Source: Chitinispirillaceae bacterium (lineage in GTDB: Bacteria; Fibrobacterota; Chitinivibrionia; Chitinivibrionales; Chitinispirillaceae). From it: a stretch of DNA of 64,000 nt. How positions within the stretch are numbered: the first letter of the stretch is position 1; each line of letters begins with the position of its first letter. Location of the stretch: positions 54,719 to 118,718 of the forward strand of contig JAFGIN010000101.1 of NCBI GenBank assembly GCA_016929595.1. The letters are read 5' to 3'. Shown piece by piece: positions 15,923 through 25,561 of this stretch. The notes beneath the pieces are model-generated. The model saw only the letters and a list, made by a program, of their open reading frames with translations. It was not told where the DNA came from and did no database searches. The position numbers were made by a program, and so were the translations under genes.

Positions 15923-18712
15923 ATGCATGTGAGTGCAGTTAAAAAAAAGGTAGCTATTCTATTGTTACTTGCTGGTATGCATGCGGGAACTGCCAGTCAA
16001 ATGTCAGAATCGCCGTATGATGAAATGACAATTGAAATGCCACTGGATGAAGAACTGGATACGGCTGCTGGTGAGGATTCTTTTGTCGTAGATAAAATGC
16101 CTGTGCTTGAGACTTTTATTCAGGCACACTATCCGCCCCAACTGGTGAAAAGGGGTATTTCCGGAGTTGTCCTGCTTGATCTTCTTATAAATGAAAAGGG
16201 AACAGTTGACAGTGTGGGCGTTGTCACGGGAGTTCATCCATCGCTCGATTCAAACGCTGTTGCAGCGGCAAAACAGTTTGTATTTTCCCCTGCGATGAGT
16301 GGGAATGATTCAGTTGCTGTATTGCTTCAATACCAGTATCGATTTACTATAGATGATGTAATCGATTCAATAAAACCATACGTTAACTTCAAAGGCCGTT
16401 TTCTGGAAAAAGGGACGAGGACTCCAATTGCAGATGCGATGGTTGTTGTGAAATTCCTGGACTCGATAGATCAGACTCTGCCCTTACCATTTCATAGTTA
16501 TCTGAAAAAGATTTCTGCTATTGAGGGGCAGCATCTTGAGGAGGGTATGATTGTTACAAGTACTGATTCTTCAGGAAATTTTTCCTTCTTTTCTCTTCCG
16601 GCGTGTTCAATAAAAGTTCAGATGATCGCACCGGGATATGAGCAGTATGCATCGGATGAGAAAATTACAAAAGAAGAACTTGTCGAAGGGATCTTTTATG
16701 TTCAGAGGCTAAGTTACGGAGAATATGAGATTGTTGTGTACGGAAAAACCGAAGAGAAAGAGGTAAGCCGGCACCAGATTACCGTGCAGGAGATACGGAA
16801 AATTCCGGGTTTAGGAGGAGATGCCGTTAAAGTGGTTCAGGCGATGCCCGGAGTTGCCCGTCCTGCATTCGGTTCTGGTGAAGTTATTGTTCGTGGATCA
16901 CCAGGCTGGGATACCCGGTACTTTCTTGATGGTGTGACCATGCCAATGCTGTATCATTTCGGTGGACTGAAATCAGTTTACAACTCTGAAGCATTGAAAA
17001 GCATCGATTTTTATCCCGGAGGTTTCGGTACATGTTATGGAGGAGCGGTTGGAGGTGCGATCGAGATAAAGGGCAAAAAAGCTGCTGATGATCGTCTGCA
17101 TCTGAAGCTGGATCTGAGTACGCTTGACGGGTATTTTCTTGCTGAAGGACCTGTGAATGAAAAAGTCTCTGTTATGGCATCAGGCCGAAGAAGTTTTATA
17201 GGGGAGATAATGAGCTGGTATATAAAAAATAACAGAGATAAATTTTATATGACGATTTCACCTTTTTACTGGGACTACCTGATAAGAACTGATATCAAAG
17301 TATCGAAAAAGCACAACCTGTTCGTAACTCTCTTCGGTTCGCGGGACAGTCTCACCATGTTATTAACAGAAGCATCCAGTGGCAGCGATGAACTTTCAGG
17401 GGCCAAAGATAAAATCGGGCAGAATGAGACATTTCATATGGTAATGGCCGGGTGGGATGCTCAATTGAATGATCGTATGACAAATACATTGCGTGAGGCA
17501 TTTACTTACCATCGAGTGGGGTATACTATTCTTGGATGGGCAAGCAGCAAACAATGTGGCATAACAAACACGTTGCGTGATCAACTCAGTATCAAACTCA
17601 CAGAGCGAACGAAGCTTAACCTCGGTCTTGATGTCGAGTTGACTTCTGTAGACGTTATTCTGGGGATGCTAGATGGCGGCAACAAAGTTGTTCGTGATAC
17701 AAATGATAATTGGCTCTTTGGTGTTGCCGGAACCTATGCAAATCTTGAAATTAAACCGATTCCAGCGCTTCAGATCATACCCGGAATGCGATATGATTAT
17801 TATCCCGAGCTTGACTATGATGGATCAATTGCACCCGAATTCTGGGATTATAAGAAATATGATGGTATTAACTGTATATCCGGGGAGCCATCATTTCGGC
17901 TGAATTCACGATGGCAATTTGCAGAGAACCAAACAGTGAAAGCCTCCGCTGGCAACTACAATCAGACACCACAGCCGTTTGGTCAGGTTATTCACAAACG
18001 CTGGGGTGAACCGAAAATGCCGGCAACCAAAGCGGTACATTATGTCGCCGGCCATGAGTGGCAGATAACCGATATTATCAATTCTGATGTACAGTTCTAT
18101 TTTAATCGTCAATGGAATATACCTGTTATGGTCAGTAATCCTGGAAATTCACAGCAGGAGGATAAAAAATGGTCCAGAAACGGAATTGGGCGCATGTGGG
18201 GTATGGAGTTGATGCTCCGTCATTTGCAAACAAGCCGGTTTTTCGGATGGGTGGCTTACACTTTGTCAAGAGCTGAAAGATACAATCATACAGCTAAGAA
18301 ATGGGAATTGTATGATAATGATCAGATACACAATCTCCAGGTACTTGGAAGCTGGCATCTTAAAAAGGAGTATGATGTAGGGTTCAGGGCCAGATATGTG
18401 AGTGGGAATCCCACAACGCCGATCGTCGGAGTTATCGAGCACGCAACCGATAATGATTATACTCCTCATTTTGAACCTGTACCGGGAAAAAAGAATTCTA
18501 AACGGGTAGATCCATTCTTTCAGCTTGATTTACGTATTGATAAAAAATTTGTGTTCGATAAATGGATGTTTTCGACGTATGTTGATTTTCAGAACATCAG
18601 CTATTTTTTCTACAAGAGTCCTGAAATGTGGGAGTACAATTATGATTATTCTGAAAAAATGACAGTTTCGATGCCACCAATGATAGCTGTAGGCTTTAAA
18701 ACGGAATTTTAA
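15923..18712 (+). CDS. TonB-dependent receptor with an N-terminal TonB C-terminal-like domain
   Basis: 929 residues from ATG 15923, behind GGAAGG. Order of domains: signal peptide (to about residue 27); a TonB C-terminal-type domain (about 58-150: YPPQLVKRGISGVVLLDLLI ... FVFSPAMSGNDSVAVLLQYQ); a carboxypeptidase-regulatory-like beta-sandwich (about 155-265: VNFKGRFLEKGTRTPIADAM ... GYEQY); plug (about 285-400: IRKIPGLGGDAVKVVQAMPG, then RGSPGWDTRYFLDGV, GGAVGGAIEIKG); and a 22-strand-type barrel to the C-terminus. The carboxypeptidase-like domain is common in FCB-group receptors, but a TonB-like domain at the receptor's own N-terminus is unusual. Substrate unknown. It is the fifth gene of the exbB operon. 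Confidence 0.85.
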   Translation: MHVSAVKKKVAILLLLAGMHAGTASQMSESPYDEMTIEMPLDEELDTAAGEDSFVVDKMPVLETFIQAHYPPQLVKRGISGVVLLDLLINEKGTVDSVGVVTGVHPSLDSNAVAAAKQFVFSPAMSGNDSVAVLLQYQYRFTIDDVIDSIKPYVNFKGRFLEKGTRTPIADAMVVVKFLDSIDQTLPLPFHSYLKKISAIEGQHLEEGMIVTSTDSSGNFSFFSLPACSIKVQMIAPGYEQYASDEKITKEELVEGIFYVQRLSYGEYEIVVYGKTEEKEVSRHQITVQEIRKIPGLGGDAVKVVQAMPGVARPAFGSGEVIVRGSPGWDTRYFLDGVTMPMLYHFGGLKSVYNSEALKSIDFYPGGFGTCYGGAVGGAIEIKGKKAADDRLHLKLDLSTLDGYFLAEGPVNEKVSVMASGRRSFIGEIMSWYIKNNRDKFYMTISPFYWDYLIRTDIKVSKKHNLFVTLFGSRDSLTMLLTEASSGSDELSGAKDKIGQNETFHMVMAGWDAQLNDRMTNTLREAFTYHRVGYTILGWASSKQCGITNTLRDQLSIKLTERTKLNLGLDVELTSVDVILGMLDGGNKVVRDTNDNWLFGVAGTYANLEIKPIPALQIIPGMRYDYYPELDYDGSIAPEFWDYKKYDGINCISGEPSFRLNSRWQFAENQTVKASAGNYNQTPQPFGQVIHKRWGEPKMPATKAVHYVAGHEWQITDIINSDVQFYFNRQWNIPVMVSNPGNSQQEDKKWSRNGIGRMWGMELMLRHLQTSRFFGWVAYTLSRAERYNHTAKKWELYDNDQIHNLQVLGSWHLKKEYDVGFRARYVSGNPTTPIVGVIEHATDNDYTPHFEPVPGKKNSKRVDPFFQLDLRIDKKFVFDKWMFSTYVDFQNISYFFYKSPEMWEYNYDYSEKMTVSMPPMIAVGFKTEF

Positions 18713-18724
18713 GGAGATTAAAAA

Positions 18725-19885
18725 ATGTATAGATATCTAATTGTTTTAAGTGTTTTACTTGTTGGTTGCAGTGAATTTCCAACAAAATATGAAGTTGTTG
18801 AGAAGGACAAAATTCGGTTGCTGGATTTCATGTATGAGCCCTCTGATGCCGCACCGGGAGATACAGTTAAACTTAAAGCTGTGTTTGCCGGACGAAGTGT
18901 AACCGCAGACATGATTGACTGGAGCGTTTCCTATAAGGTTGCTGTTAGTGAATACGGGTTTGATACAGCTTACGAGATACAAGAACTTTCATGTAACCCG
19001 CAACAGGTACACTTTTCTGATCAGACAAGTTGTATTCAAATACTTTTTGTAATACCCGACTCCATAATGTATAAAAGTCCAATGCTCAAAAATGATTGGA
19101 CAGCCGGGATGCCTTCAGAGTACAGGGCTCTTATCCCTGAAGAAGTAAGAAATCTTAATCGTGATCAACTTCTGGATACGCTCGTACAACTTGCATCAAT
19201 GATCAAATCAGCAGACAGTGAGCAGCTCAGTCTTATTGAAACTATACTTATGGACGAATATGATTTCAGTGACCTCGCCGGTTTACTGCAGCTCTTTACA
19301 GTAAAAATGAAAATATTTGCAAATGTAAAAGGATCTCATAAAATTGAGGATGATTATACTATTCGATATAACAGAGTTTTTAATCGCTTGTCCTCTGTAT
19401 TTAAAACCAATACAAATCCGGCAATTGATTCTGTGGTATTGTATAAAGTAAATAAGAAAGGACTGATCAGGTTCAATCCGACAGATCTATATCAACGATA
19501 TAAATTGTATTCTGTTCCTTCTGATACAGAAACAGTCATTCCGGTTGACACCAACTGTACCTACTTTATACGCAGTTTTACCTCAAATATCGATACCAGT
19601 TTGACTCTTGAGGATCTTCAGTCCACCGGACAATATGGTCTTGAGACACACAGAAGGGTGTTCATGTACCATCATGATTTCAACGAAAACGATAAAATTT
19701 CCTCTAAAGATTATATGGATATTTTTACTACCGATGCGGATACGATGGCAATTTTAGTCCCACCATCACATCCGGATCTGAAAAAATTTACTTTATGGCT
19801 TCGGGTTTATGACGAGTTCTATAATGAGAGTTTCAGAAAAGACGCATCTGTACTCAAAGAATATCGGGGCCGGTTTCAATATTGA
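18725..19885 (+). CDS. Lipoprotein of the TonB operon, function unknown
   Basis: 386 residues; the signal sequence ends in LLVGC, a good lipobox. AAGGAG lies just before ATG 18725, 12 bp after the receptor stop, so it is the last gene of the operon. The mature part starts with a beta-rich region (about 30-100, possibly an immunoglobulin-like fold: DAAPGDTVKLKAVFAGRSVT), a helical middle (about 130-190) and a C-terminal beta region that includes HDFNENDKISSKDY, resembling a short Ca2+-binding or dockerin-like loop. Position suggests an accessory surface protein of the receptor. No family recognised. Confidence 0.7.
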   Translation: MYRYLIVLSVLLVGCSEFPTKYEVVEKDKIRLLDFMYEPSDAAPGDTVKLKAVFAGRSVTADMIDWSVSYKVAVSEYGFDTAYEIQELSCNPQQVHFSDQTSCIQILFVIPDSIMYKSPMLKNDWTAGMPSEYRALIPEEVRNLNRDQLLDTLVQLASMIKSADSEQLSLIETILMDEYDFSDLAGLLQLFTVKMKIFANVKGSHKIEDDYTIRYNRVFNRLSSVFKTNTNPAIDSVVLYKVNKKGLIRFNPTDLYQRYKLYSVPSDTETVIPVDTNCTYFIRSFTSNIDTSLTLEDLQSTGQYGLETHRRVFMYHHDFNENDKISSKDYMDIFTTDADTMAILVPPSHPDLKKFTLWLRVYDEFYNESFRKDASVLKEYRGRFQY

Positions 19886-19955
19886 CGTACAGGTTTCGTA
19901 TGTATTTTAATGTAATTCTGAGACAGCAGAAACAATTGTATTAAAATACAAATTA

Positions 19956-19987
19956 GCACATTGATCCTGAGCTCAGGATCAATGTGC
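19956..19987. repeat. Perfect 32-bp palindrome
   Basis: Each half is 16 bp: GCACATTGATCCTGAG and its exact reverse complement, centred at 19971/19972, 70 bp after the lipoprotein stop. In RNA it could make a stem of about 14 bp with a tetraloop, but no U-tract follows on either strand. It may be an intrinsic structure stabilising the operon's 3' end, a weak terminator, or a binding site for a dimeric protein. Confidence 0.85.
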
Positions 19988-20373
19988 ATTGCTGTAATCT
20001 GAAAGGAAAAAGAGGCATTCAATCCACATCGCAGGTTGTGGTGCTACTTTTTTATATACATTCATAAAGATAGCAGTGATGCTGAATATGCAGAGTAAAA
20101 CGATTGAAAAACGATCTACCGACAAGGAAAATCGTTTCTTCTAAAGAAAACCCTCATTTCTTTTGGAGCTGCTTTAGCCATCTTCTATTTTACTACAATT
20201 GTGTCGATAATGGAGTGTTGAGCGGTCATACCTGAGTGATCCTTATTAAAGAGTTTTTTCACCGAAGGTGGGGGTAATTTGGTACTTCCTGTATCTGGTG
20301 GATTCGTTCGTTAGATTTTATCAGGTTTCAGATCCTGCATTCTTGCCTTCATGAAATAGAAAGTGACCGATTA
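19988..20373. other. Gene-free stretch
   Basis: Stops interrupt all frames. A loose inverted repeat (AAACGATT near 20098 and AATCGTTT near 20135) is visible. It presumably contains the promoter of the following membrane-protein gene, but I recognise no clear -35/-10 pair. Confidence 0.4.
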
Positions 20374-21225
20374 TTGAATTTCTTTCTTACAATACACAGA
20401 TCAATTTTTGATTTACAGTTCTATAAAGAAGCAAAAATATTCAAAAAAGGATCTATCTTTGCTTTTTTTTTAAAGCAGGTGTTTTTTACCGCTTTGATTG
20501 CGTCTTCTGCGCAAGTCTATTATCTGACAGATCCTCAAAGGGGCATCGTTGAAAATGTGGTTAAAGTGTTTGAGGGTATGGAGATCAAAAATGGGATACT
20601 TCATTCCAGCAGAGAAGTGCCGCTCATTCCATCATCCGCTTATGTGATTCCTATACTCGAACAATTTGCAGGATTTCCTCTTTTCCTTGGAGATACTGAG
20701 GATTCATTATTTATAATCGATACCAGCTCGTATATTAACTATTCGATCCGGCCCCCCGTATTTCTCTTAAGAGCGGATCGCCTCGAAATTATTGTAAATG
20801 AAAAATGGATAATGAATGTACCGTATACGAAATTATTACCAAGTGCGGACAACATTATTTTTTCAAAACAATTTATATCGGAGTATATCAGAAAATATTC
20901 ACTGTTCTTTCTGATGCAGCTATTTTTACCGAATATTTTCATGTTTTTAATGTTACTTACATTTAGTATTGTATTTTTAAGTATGGCTGCATTCTTTTTT
21001 CGGGTAGATCGGACAAGGTCATTTAAACAACACTTACGGATGGCAATTTTTGCAGTAACTCCTATTACAGTAGGAACCATTCTGACTGCCGTATCCGGAG
21101 TCAAATTGAGCTGGACCTGGCATGTCCTGATATTTTTATCAACTATTGTAATGTTCAGAGCTATGCTTATATCCGGAGGGGTTACTCCGGGAAATAGCGG
21201 AGATGATAATGATTTTAAATCTTGA
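20374..21225 (+). CDS. DUF1189-family membrane protein
   Basis: 283 residues. Start is TTG 20374: no in-frame ATG exists before residue 69, and LNFFLTIHRSIFDLQFYKEA matches the beginning of DUF1189 proteins (cytoplasmic segment, then a membrane helix VFFTALIASSAQVYYL). An extracytoplasmic domain of about 120 residues follows, then three or four C-terminal helices (LPNIFMFLMLLTFSIVFLSM onward). The family has no proven function; the Bacillus YvdJ lies in a maltodextrin locus. The next gene overlaps its 3' end by 23 bp, so the two are coupled. Confidence 0.75.
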   Translation: MNFFLTIHRSIFDLQFYKEAKIFKKGSIFAFFLKQVFFTALIASSAQVYYLTDPQRGIVENVVKVFEGMEIKNGILHSSREVPLIPSSAYVIPILEQFAGFPLFLGDTEDSLFIIDTSSYINYSIRPPVFLLRADRLEIIVNEKWIMNVPYTKLLPSADNIIFSKQFISEYIRKYSLFFLMQLFLPNIFMFLMLLTFSIVFLSMAAFFFRVDRTRSFKQHLRMAIFAVTPITVGTILTAVSGVKLSWTWHVLIFLSTIVMFRAMLISGGVTPGNSGDDNDFKS

Positions 21226-22093
21226 ACAAAAAAAAGGCAATCCGTTCCACCTGGATGGGAAGGTTACTGTATATGCGAAAATTGATATTGATCCCTCCGA
21301 TCTTATGTCTGTAAAGCACCCTATTTCATCAATGGTGCATAATGGATTGCTGGTGGCTCAGGGCAATTTCAGAGAACAGACAAATCTGAAAGATTTTTTA
21401 AAATCAGAGATGGGTGTTTCTCTTGATGAAGGTATGGAAGAGGGGCTGTCACAACTGCTTGAAAAGATGAATGGGATTGAATCTGCACTTGACCCTCAGA
21501 AACTAAAGGAACGTCTTGAGAATATGGGGGAATTTGAAGAATTTATTCCGACTCCGGCTAAAATAGTCCCATTTCATTCAGAACATGAAATACTTGATGA
21601 GGAGGGGGATGTATTTTTTACCGGTACTTTTAAAAACATTGGAAATGCCGTTTTGAGTGTTAATGCGTTGCCCATTTCGTATCAGGCTCGTTACCGGGAG
21701 CAGGAACATCAGAAGGTACGAAATGAAATCGAAAATCTGATAAATCAGATCGAACAGGCACCGGCTCCAACAGACAGCCAGACGTTTCAAACACCAGGAG
21801 TTAAAACAGAAGAGAAACTGTTAAAAGAGTTCATTCCCAATATGCTTTATTGGCGCAAAGAACCGCAGACCTTTCTAAATGCAGAAAATCAATTCAGACT
21901 TTTTATGAAAGGGTACCAATTCCAGGAGGATGTCGAGGCTATAATAAAAATTATTGGAAGTAAAAACGAACTGGGCAGTGTCGATTACAGACTTCTTGAA
22001 TTGTATTCAAAAAAAATATCATCAATCAAGGATGAAAATTTTTCTGCAGCAGAGGACTATTCAAAAGAAATTCAAAAACTTAAGACGCACTGA
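21203..22093 (+). CDS. Unrecognised cytoplasmic protein with a UVR-like C-terminus
   Basis: 296 residues, no signal or membrane segment. It begins inside the DUF1189 gene, behind GCGGAG; ATG 21203 or ATG 21209 could be used. The central portion has IVPFHSEHEILDEEGDVFFT and GTFKNIGNAVLSVNALPISY, a beta-rich domain. The last 40 residues (LLELYSKKISSIKDENFSAA then EDYSKEIQKL) resemble the UVR motif, a helical hairpin known from UvrB, UvrC and McsA-type proteins. Function unknown. Confidence 0.65.
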   Translation: MIMILNLEQKKGNPFHLDGKVTVYAKIDIDPSDLMSVKHPISSMVHNGLLVAQGNFREQTNLKDFLKSEMGVSLDEGMEEGLSQLLEKMNGIESALDPQKLKERLENMGEFEEFIPTPAKIVPFHSEHEILDEEGDVFFTGTFKNIGNAVLSVNALPISYQARYREQEHQKVRNEIENLINQIEQAPAPTDSQTFQTPGVKTEEKLLKEFIPNMLYWRKEPQTFLNAENQFRLFMKGYQFQEDVEAIIKIIGSKNELGSVDYRLLELYSKKISSIKDENFSAAEDYSKEIQKLKTH

Positions 22094-22133
22094 ACAGTCA
22101 ATTGGATTACTATCGCTTGCAAGGAACAGGGAA

Positions 22134-22865
22134 ATGTATGGTATGAAGATCAACCATCCAAATCAGATTGTAGATACTCTTATCTCCGATTACAGGGATG
22201 CTTTTGGCGATATTCTTCATAGTGTGATCATGTACGGGAGTGCTCTTTCACATGAATATGTTCAGGGAAAATCTGAGGTCAATTTACTTGTAGTTTTAAC
22301 TGATACTTCTACAGAGGTTCTTCACAAAAGCATTGAGGTCAACAAACGCTGGCTCAAACGCGGCATCGTAATTCCTTCCTTTATGACTCCCCACTATATT
22401 AAATCATCACTTGATTCTTTTCCTGTCGAATTTGTAAATATTCAGTGCAGTTATAAGGTACTTTATGGTGATGACCTTATAAGAAACCTTGCAATTAATC
22501 GTGAAAGTATCAGGCGTCAGTGCGAGCGCGACCTCAAGGAAATGATTCATTACCTGAAGACGGAATATCTGAAAGTATCAGGTCAGAAAATCCATATTAA
22601 GGTACTTGAGTTATCGTTAGAGCGTCTTTTTCCACTATTTCGGGCAATACTTGTGTTAAATGATCGTAAAATACCCAGTTCCAGATCAGAGATCATCACA
22701 TCAATCGAAGACATCTTTTGTATCGGATCATCTGCTCTTTCTGATGTTTTTCTCCAAAAATGCAAAAACATCTCGTATGAAAAAAGTTTTGATGAGTTTG
22801 TAAAAATTGTGGATATGATGGTACTATATATAGACGAGATGTCGGTACAAGAAGAGACAATGTAA
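22134..22865 (+). CDS. Nucleotidyltransferase-fold protein with altered active site
   Basis: 243 residues from ATG 22134, behind AAGGAACAGGG; the longer frame from 21954 overlaps the previous gene. DILHSVIMYGSALSHEYVQG followed by KSEVNLLVVLTD is the polymerase-beta-type nucleotidyltransferase core (G-S then hydrophobic strand), but the metal-binding D-x-D is replaced by E-V-N. The rest is helical, like HEPN/substrate-binding partners (FEFVKIVDMMVLYIDEM at the end). It may be catalytically dead or use a different arrangement. It sits between the UVR-tail protein and the hybrid kinase and is probably co-transcribed. Confidence 0.6.
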   Translation: MYGMKINHPNQIVDTLISDYRDAFGDILHSVIMYGSALSHEYVQGKSEVNLLVVLTDTSTEVLHKSIEVNKRWLKRGIVIPSFMTPHYIKSSLDSFPVEFVNIQCSYKVLYGDDLIRNLAINRESIRRQCERDLKEMIHYLKTEYLKVSGQKIHIKVLELSLERLFPLFRAILVLNDRKIPSSRSEIITSIEDIFCIGSSALSDVFLQKCKNISYEKSFDEFVKIVDMMVLYIDEMSVQEETM

Positions 22866-22892
22866 GGCAGATTCACAGTAAGCCAGGAATTT

Positions 22893-24563
22893 ATGCACAA
22901 AGATACAGATTTATTAGCGAAAGTTCTCGACCAGGTTCCGGTTACTATCGTTGTTACAACGTTAGAGGGGCAGATTATCTATAGCAACCTTTTTAGTGAA
23001 GGTACCTTCAGTGCGGTAAAAGGGAAAGTTGAAGGCGATTCAATTATCGATTTCATGAATGAATTGAATGCACAACCTTCATTCGCTGAACTCTTCGATT
23101 TTATGCATGATGGGGAGCTGGATAATACGACTATCATACTGGAACCGGCTCTGGGCTCAAAACTTGTATATAATTTAAATTCATTTGTCATTGATGGAAA
23201 TGCTTCGGCTGGTGAACAATTTATCGCTATTATTTTCAGGGATGTTACAACTGAAACTCAGATAAATGAACAGATTGAAAAGAAGAATCTCGAGATGGCA
23301 AAAATCAACTCTGAGTTGATACGATCAAATGCAGAGCTTAAAAAACTTTCCGAAATGAAATCAAATTTTCTCAGCATAGCTTCTCATGAACTCAAAACAC
23401 CTTTGACATCCATAAAAGGGTATTCTGATATCATTATCGATAATATGAAAGAAAAAATTGATAGTGGTGTTTACAGAATGATTGAAAGTATCAACAGAGC
23501 TGCGGACCGTCTTCATCGTGTTGTCAATAATATTCTTGATGTTACGCGCATTGAGCAGAAACGGCTAAAGCTTAAGCCTGAATTTATCGATCTTGAAGCT
23601 GTGGCTAAAGATTGTATCGATGATCTTTCCCAGTTTACTCTGAAAAGGAACGTTACGTTTACCTGTAAATGTCAGGAGGGTATGTCTGAATTTTATGGGG
23701 ATAAAATGAGAATGCAGCAGGTCTTTACCAACCTTTTCAGCAATGCATTGAAATATTCCCCTGATGGGTCCAGAGTTGAAGTATCGATTTTTTCAGAAAC
23801 GGTTGAACGAATTCATATTGTGGTGAAAGATTTTGGTATTGGTGTTGATAAAAGCGAACAAAAAAATATTTTTGATTCATTTTATGAAGTGGGAAATGCT
23901 AACAGGCACAGTACTGATGCTGCGAAATTTATGGGGGGGGGCACAGGGCTGGGACTTTCTATTGTAAAAGGTATTGTGGAACGTCATGGCGGACGGATAT
24001 GGATTGAAAGCGAGGGTATTCGTGAAAATGCCTTTCCGGGGAGCGAATTTCACATTGTACTGCCAAGACATTCCGAAATCAGCTGGGATGATGATGAAAC
24101 GAAGACTCTTGTTGTTGAACGGGAACGTCACGACGAATTCAATGAACAGGATGCTGCGTCAAGTGATATAAATGAGAAACCTACAATTTTATTTATTGAT
24201 AATGATCGCGAAGCTGTCGAGATCGCAAGAATGGTTCTTGAGAATGCATTTGAAATCCTTGTGGCAGAGACCGGGGAAGATGGATTGACCCTTGCTTTTC
24301 AGCATCAGCCTTCCGTTATTCTTATGGATTCTTATCTGCCGGGAATTGATGGTTACAGGGTATGCAGGCTGCTTCGTACTCAGGATGAGACAAGAGATAC
24401 ACCGATTGCGTTCTTTTCTGCTGGTACTCAGAATGCAGAAATTCAGAAGTGCTTTGCAAGTGGAGCGGACGATTTCATTGTGAAACCGTTCAGTGGAAGG
24501 GAACTTGTCGATAAAATCTGGCGTCTTCTTATGAAAAAGAAAGAAGAAGAGACTTTTAAATAG
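22893..24563 (+). CDS. Hybrid sensor histidine kinase (PAS-HisKA-HATPase-REC)
   Basis: 556 residues with no membrane segment, so it senses an intracellular signal. PAS domain at about 8-118 (VPVTIVVTTLEGQIIYSN), a coiled coil at 120-155, HisKA with the phosphorylated His165 (SIASHELKTPLTSIKGYSD), HATPase at about 265-395 (N box TNLFSNALKYSP; G boxes DFGIGV and MGGGTGLGLSIVKGIVERHG) and REC at about 430-552 (ILMDSYLPGIDG Asp; VKPFSGRE Lys). AGGA precedes ATG 22893 at good spacing. Intramolecular transfer to the C-terminal receiver is typical. It is the last gene of the rightward group; no output domain or partner regulator is adjacent. Confidence 0.92.
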   Translation: MHKDTDLLAKVLDQVPVTIVVTTLEGQIIYSNLFSEGTFSAVKGKVEGDSIIDFMNELNAQPSFAELFDFMHDGELDNTTIILEPALGSKLVYNLNSFVIDGNASAGEQFIAIIFRDVTTETQINEQIEKKNLEMAKINSELIRSNAELKKLSEMKSNFLSIASHELKTPLTSIKGYSDIIIDNMKEKIDSGVYRMIESINRAADRLHRVVNNILDVTRIEQKRLKLKPEFIDLEAVAKDCIDDLSQFTLKRNVTFTCKCQEGMSEFYGDKMRMQQVFTNLFSNALKYSPDGSRVEVSIFSETVERIHIVVKDFGIGVDKSEQKNIFDSFYEVGNANRHSTDAAKFMGGGTGLGLSIVKGIVERHGGRIWIESEGIRENAFPGSEFHIVLPRHSEISWDDDETKTLVVERERHDEFNEQDAASSDINEKPTILFIDNDREAVEIARMVLENAFEILVAETGEDGLTLAFQHQPSVILMDSYLPGIDGYRVCRLLRTQDETRDTPIAFFSAGTQNAEIQKCFASGADDFIVKPFSGRELVDKIWRLLMKKKEEETFK

Positions 24564-24936
24564 AAGCCCTGGAGTGTATCCGGAACTCCTGAAGACTGTT
24601 TGCCCCGATCATTTACTCTGAATACTACAATTAATCTGGATAGTCCATTAGAAAAATAATACTTCCTGTATATGATATGTATAGTTACTCATTTTCTACA
24701 AAAATGGATGCTCTTTCAAGCATTCATTAAAACAATCCCATCTAACTAGTAATGAAATAATTACCTGAAAAAGTTTGTAAAAGTTTCATGGCGAAAATTT
24801 AAAATGGCTTGTAGGGTCTAATATGTGTAGTTAAATCACAAAATTTGAAGGTTCTTCCCTGTAGAAGCATTATTGAGCTATAAATTTCTGGCAAGTTGTC
24901 TGATGGACACAATTTGGGATTACTATCATAGAAAAT
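24564..24936. other. Gene-free stretch
   Basis: AT-rich, without a coding pattern or repeat that I can recognise, between the hybrid kinase and the bidirectional terminator. Confidence 0.5.
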
Positions 24937-24972
24937 AAAAAAAGAGAAGCTTTTCGGGCTTCTCTTTTTTTT
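24937..24972. terminator. Bidirectional Rho-independent terminator
   Basis: AGAGAAGC (24943-24950) and GCTTCTCT (24958-24965) enclose a 7-nt loop, flanked by runs of A on the left and T on the right, so each strand ends the stem in a U-tract. It separates the rightward kinase operon from the leftward SH3-like gene. Confidence 0.88.
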
Positions 24973-25001
24973 TAACAATTTATTTAATACAACAGATTAC
25001 G

Positions 25002-25433
25002 TTATTTGACCTGACGTTCAATAGTCTCTTTATCTACGTTTTCACGTAGTGCATCTTTGAATGAACGATCAAGACTGATAGGGTCTGCGTTAGGATCATC
25101 GGTATCGATAATGTAAACCGGTGTGGGGTTATCAAGATATCCTATAACTTCAGCGTTATCAAACACGAATGTCTTACTCTTTCCTGTGGCTGCAACAAGC
25201 CTCTTTTCGATCCAGCCTTCAGCACCGGTAGCTGTCTTAACTTTGTGGTGCCGATTTTTGGTAGTTATTATTGTAAGACGGTCTTTTGGCCCGACGGTTT
25301 GGATAGGCTCTTCGTACACTTGTCGTGTTTCGTTTGCATATAACCCGGTCTCTTCTTTTGGTGTGACATACTTTTGAGCAAAAATCGAAACTGATGCGCC
25401 CACAACTAATAATGACATGAAAATTAAACGCAT
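25002..25433 (-). CDS. Secreted protein with an SH3-like region
   Basis: 143 residues with signal peptide (cleavage after SIFA). Residues about 30-85 (GLYANETRQVYEEPIQTVGP ... VKTATGAEGWIEKRLV) have the layout of a bacterial SH3 domain, where a Gly-Trp near the end of the strand set is conserved. The tail is charged. AAAAGGAG lies before ATG 25433. It is a monocistronic leftward gene ending at the bidirectional terminator. Substrate or ligand unknown; such domains often bind cell wall. Confidence 0.7.
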   Translation of the reverse strand: MRLIFMSLLVVGASVSIFAQKYVTPKEETGLYANETRQVYEEPIQTVGPKDRLTIITTKNRHHKVKTATGAEGWIEKRLVAATGKSKTFVFDNAEVIGYLDNPTPVYIIDTDDPNADPISLDRSFKDALRENVDKETIERQVK

Positions 25434-25525
25434 AAATAACTCCTTTTAAGTAGATACCCTCAATATAAGAAGGTGATATTCTATAGTATAATAAATTTTC
25501 TTTTTAAAAGCAACTTTCTCTCAAT

Positions 25526-25561
25526 ATTACATGATCATAGAAAAGCCTGTAATCATGTAAT
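25526..25561 (-). terminator. Hairpin at the gcvPB stop codon, possible terminator
   Basis: ATTACATGAT (25526-25535) and ATCATGTAAT (25552-25561) form a perfect 10-bp stem that overlaps the gcvPB stop. No proper U-tract follows immediately, so it may protect the 3' end rather than terminate alone. Confidence 0.4.
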
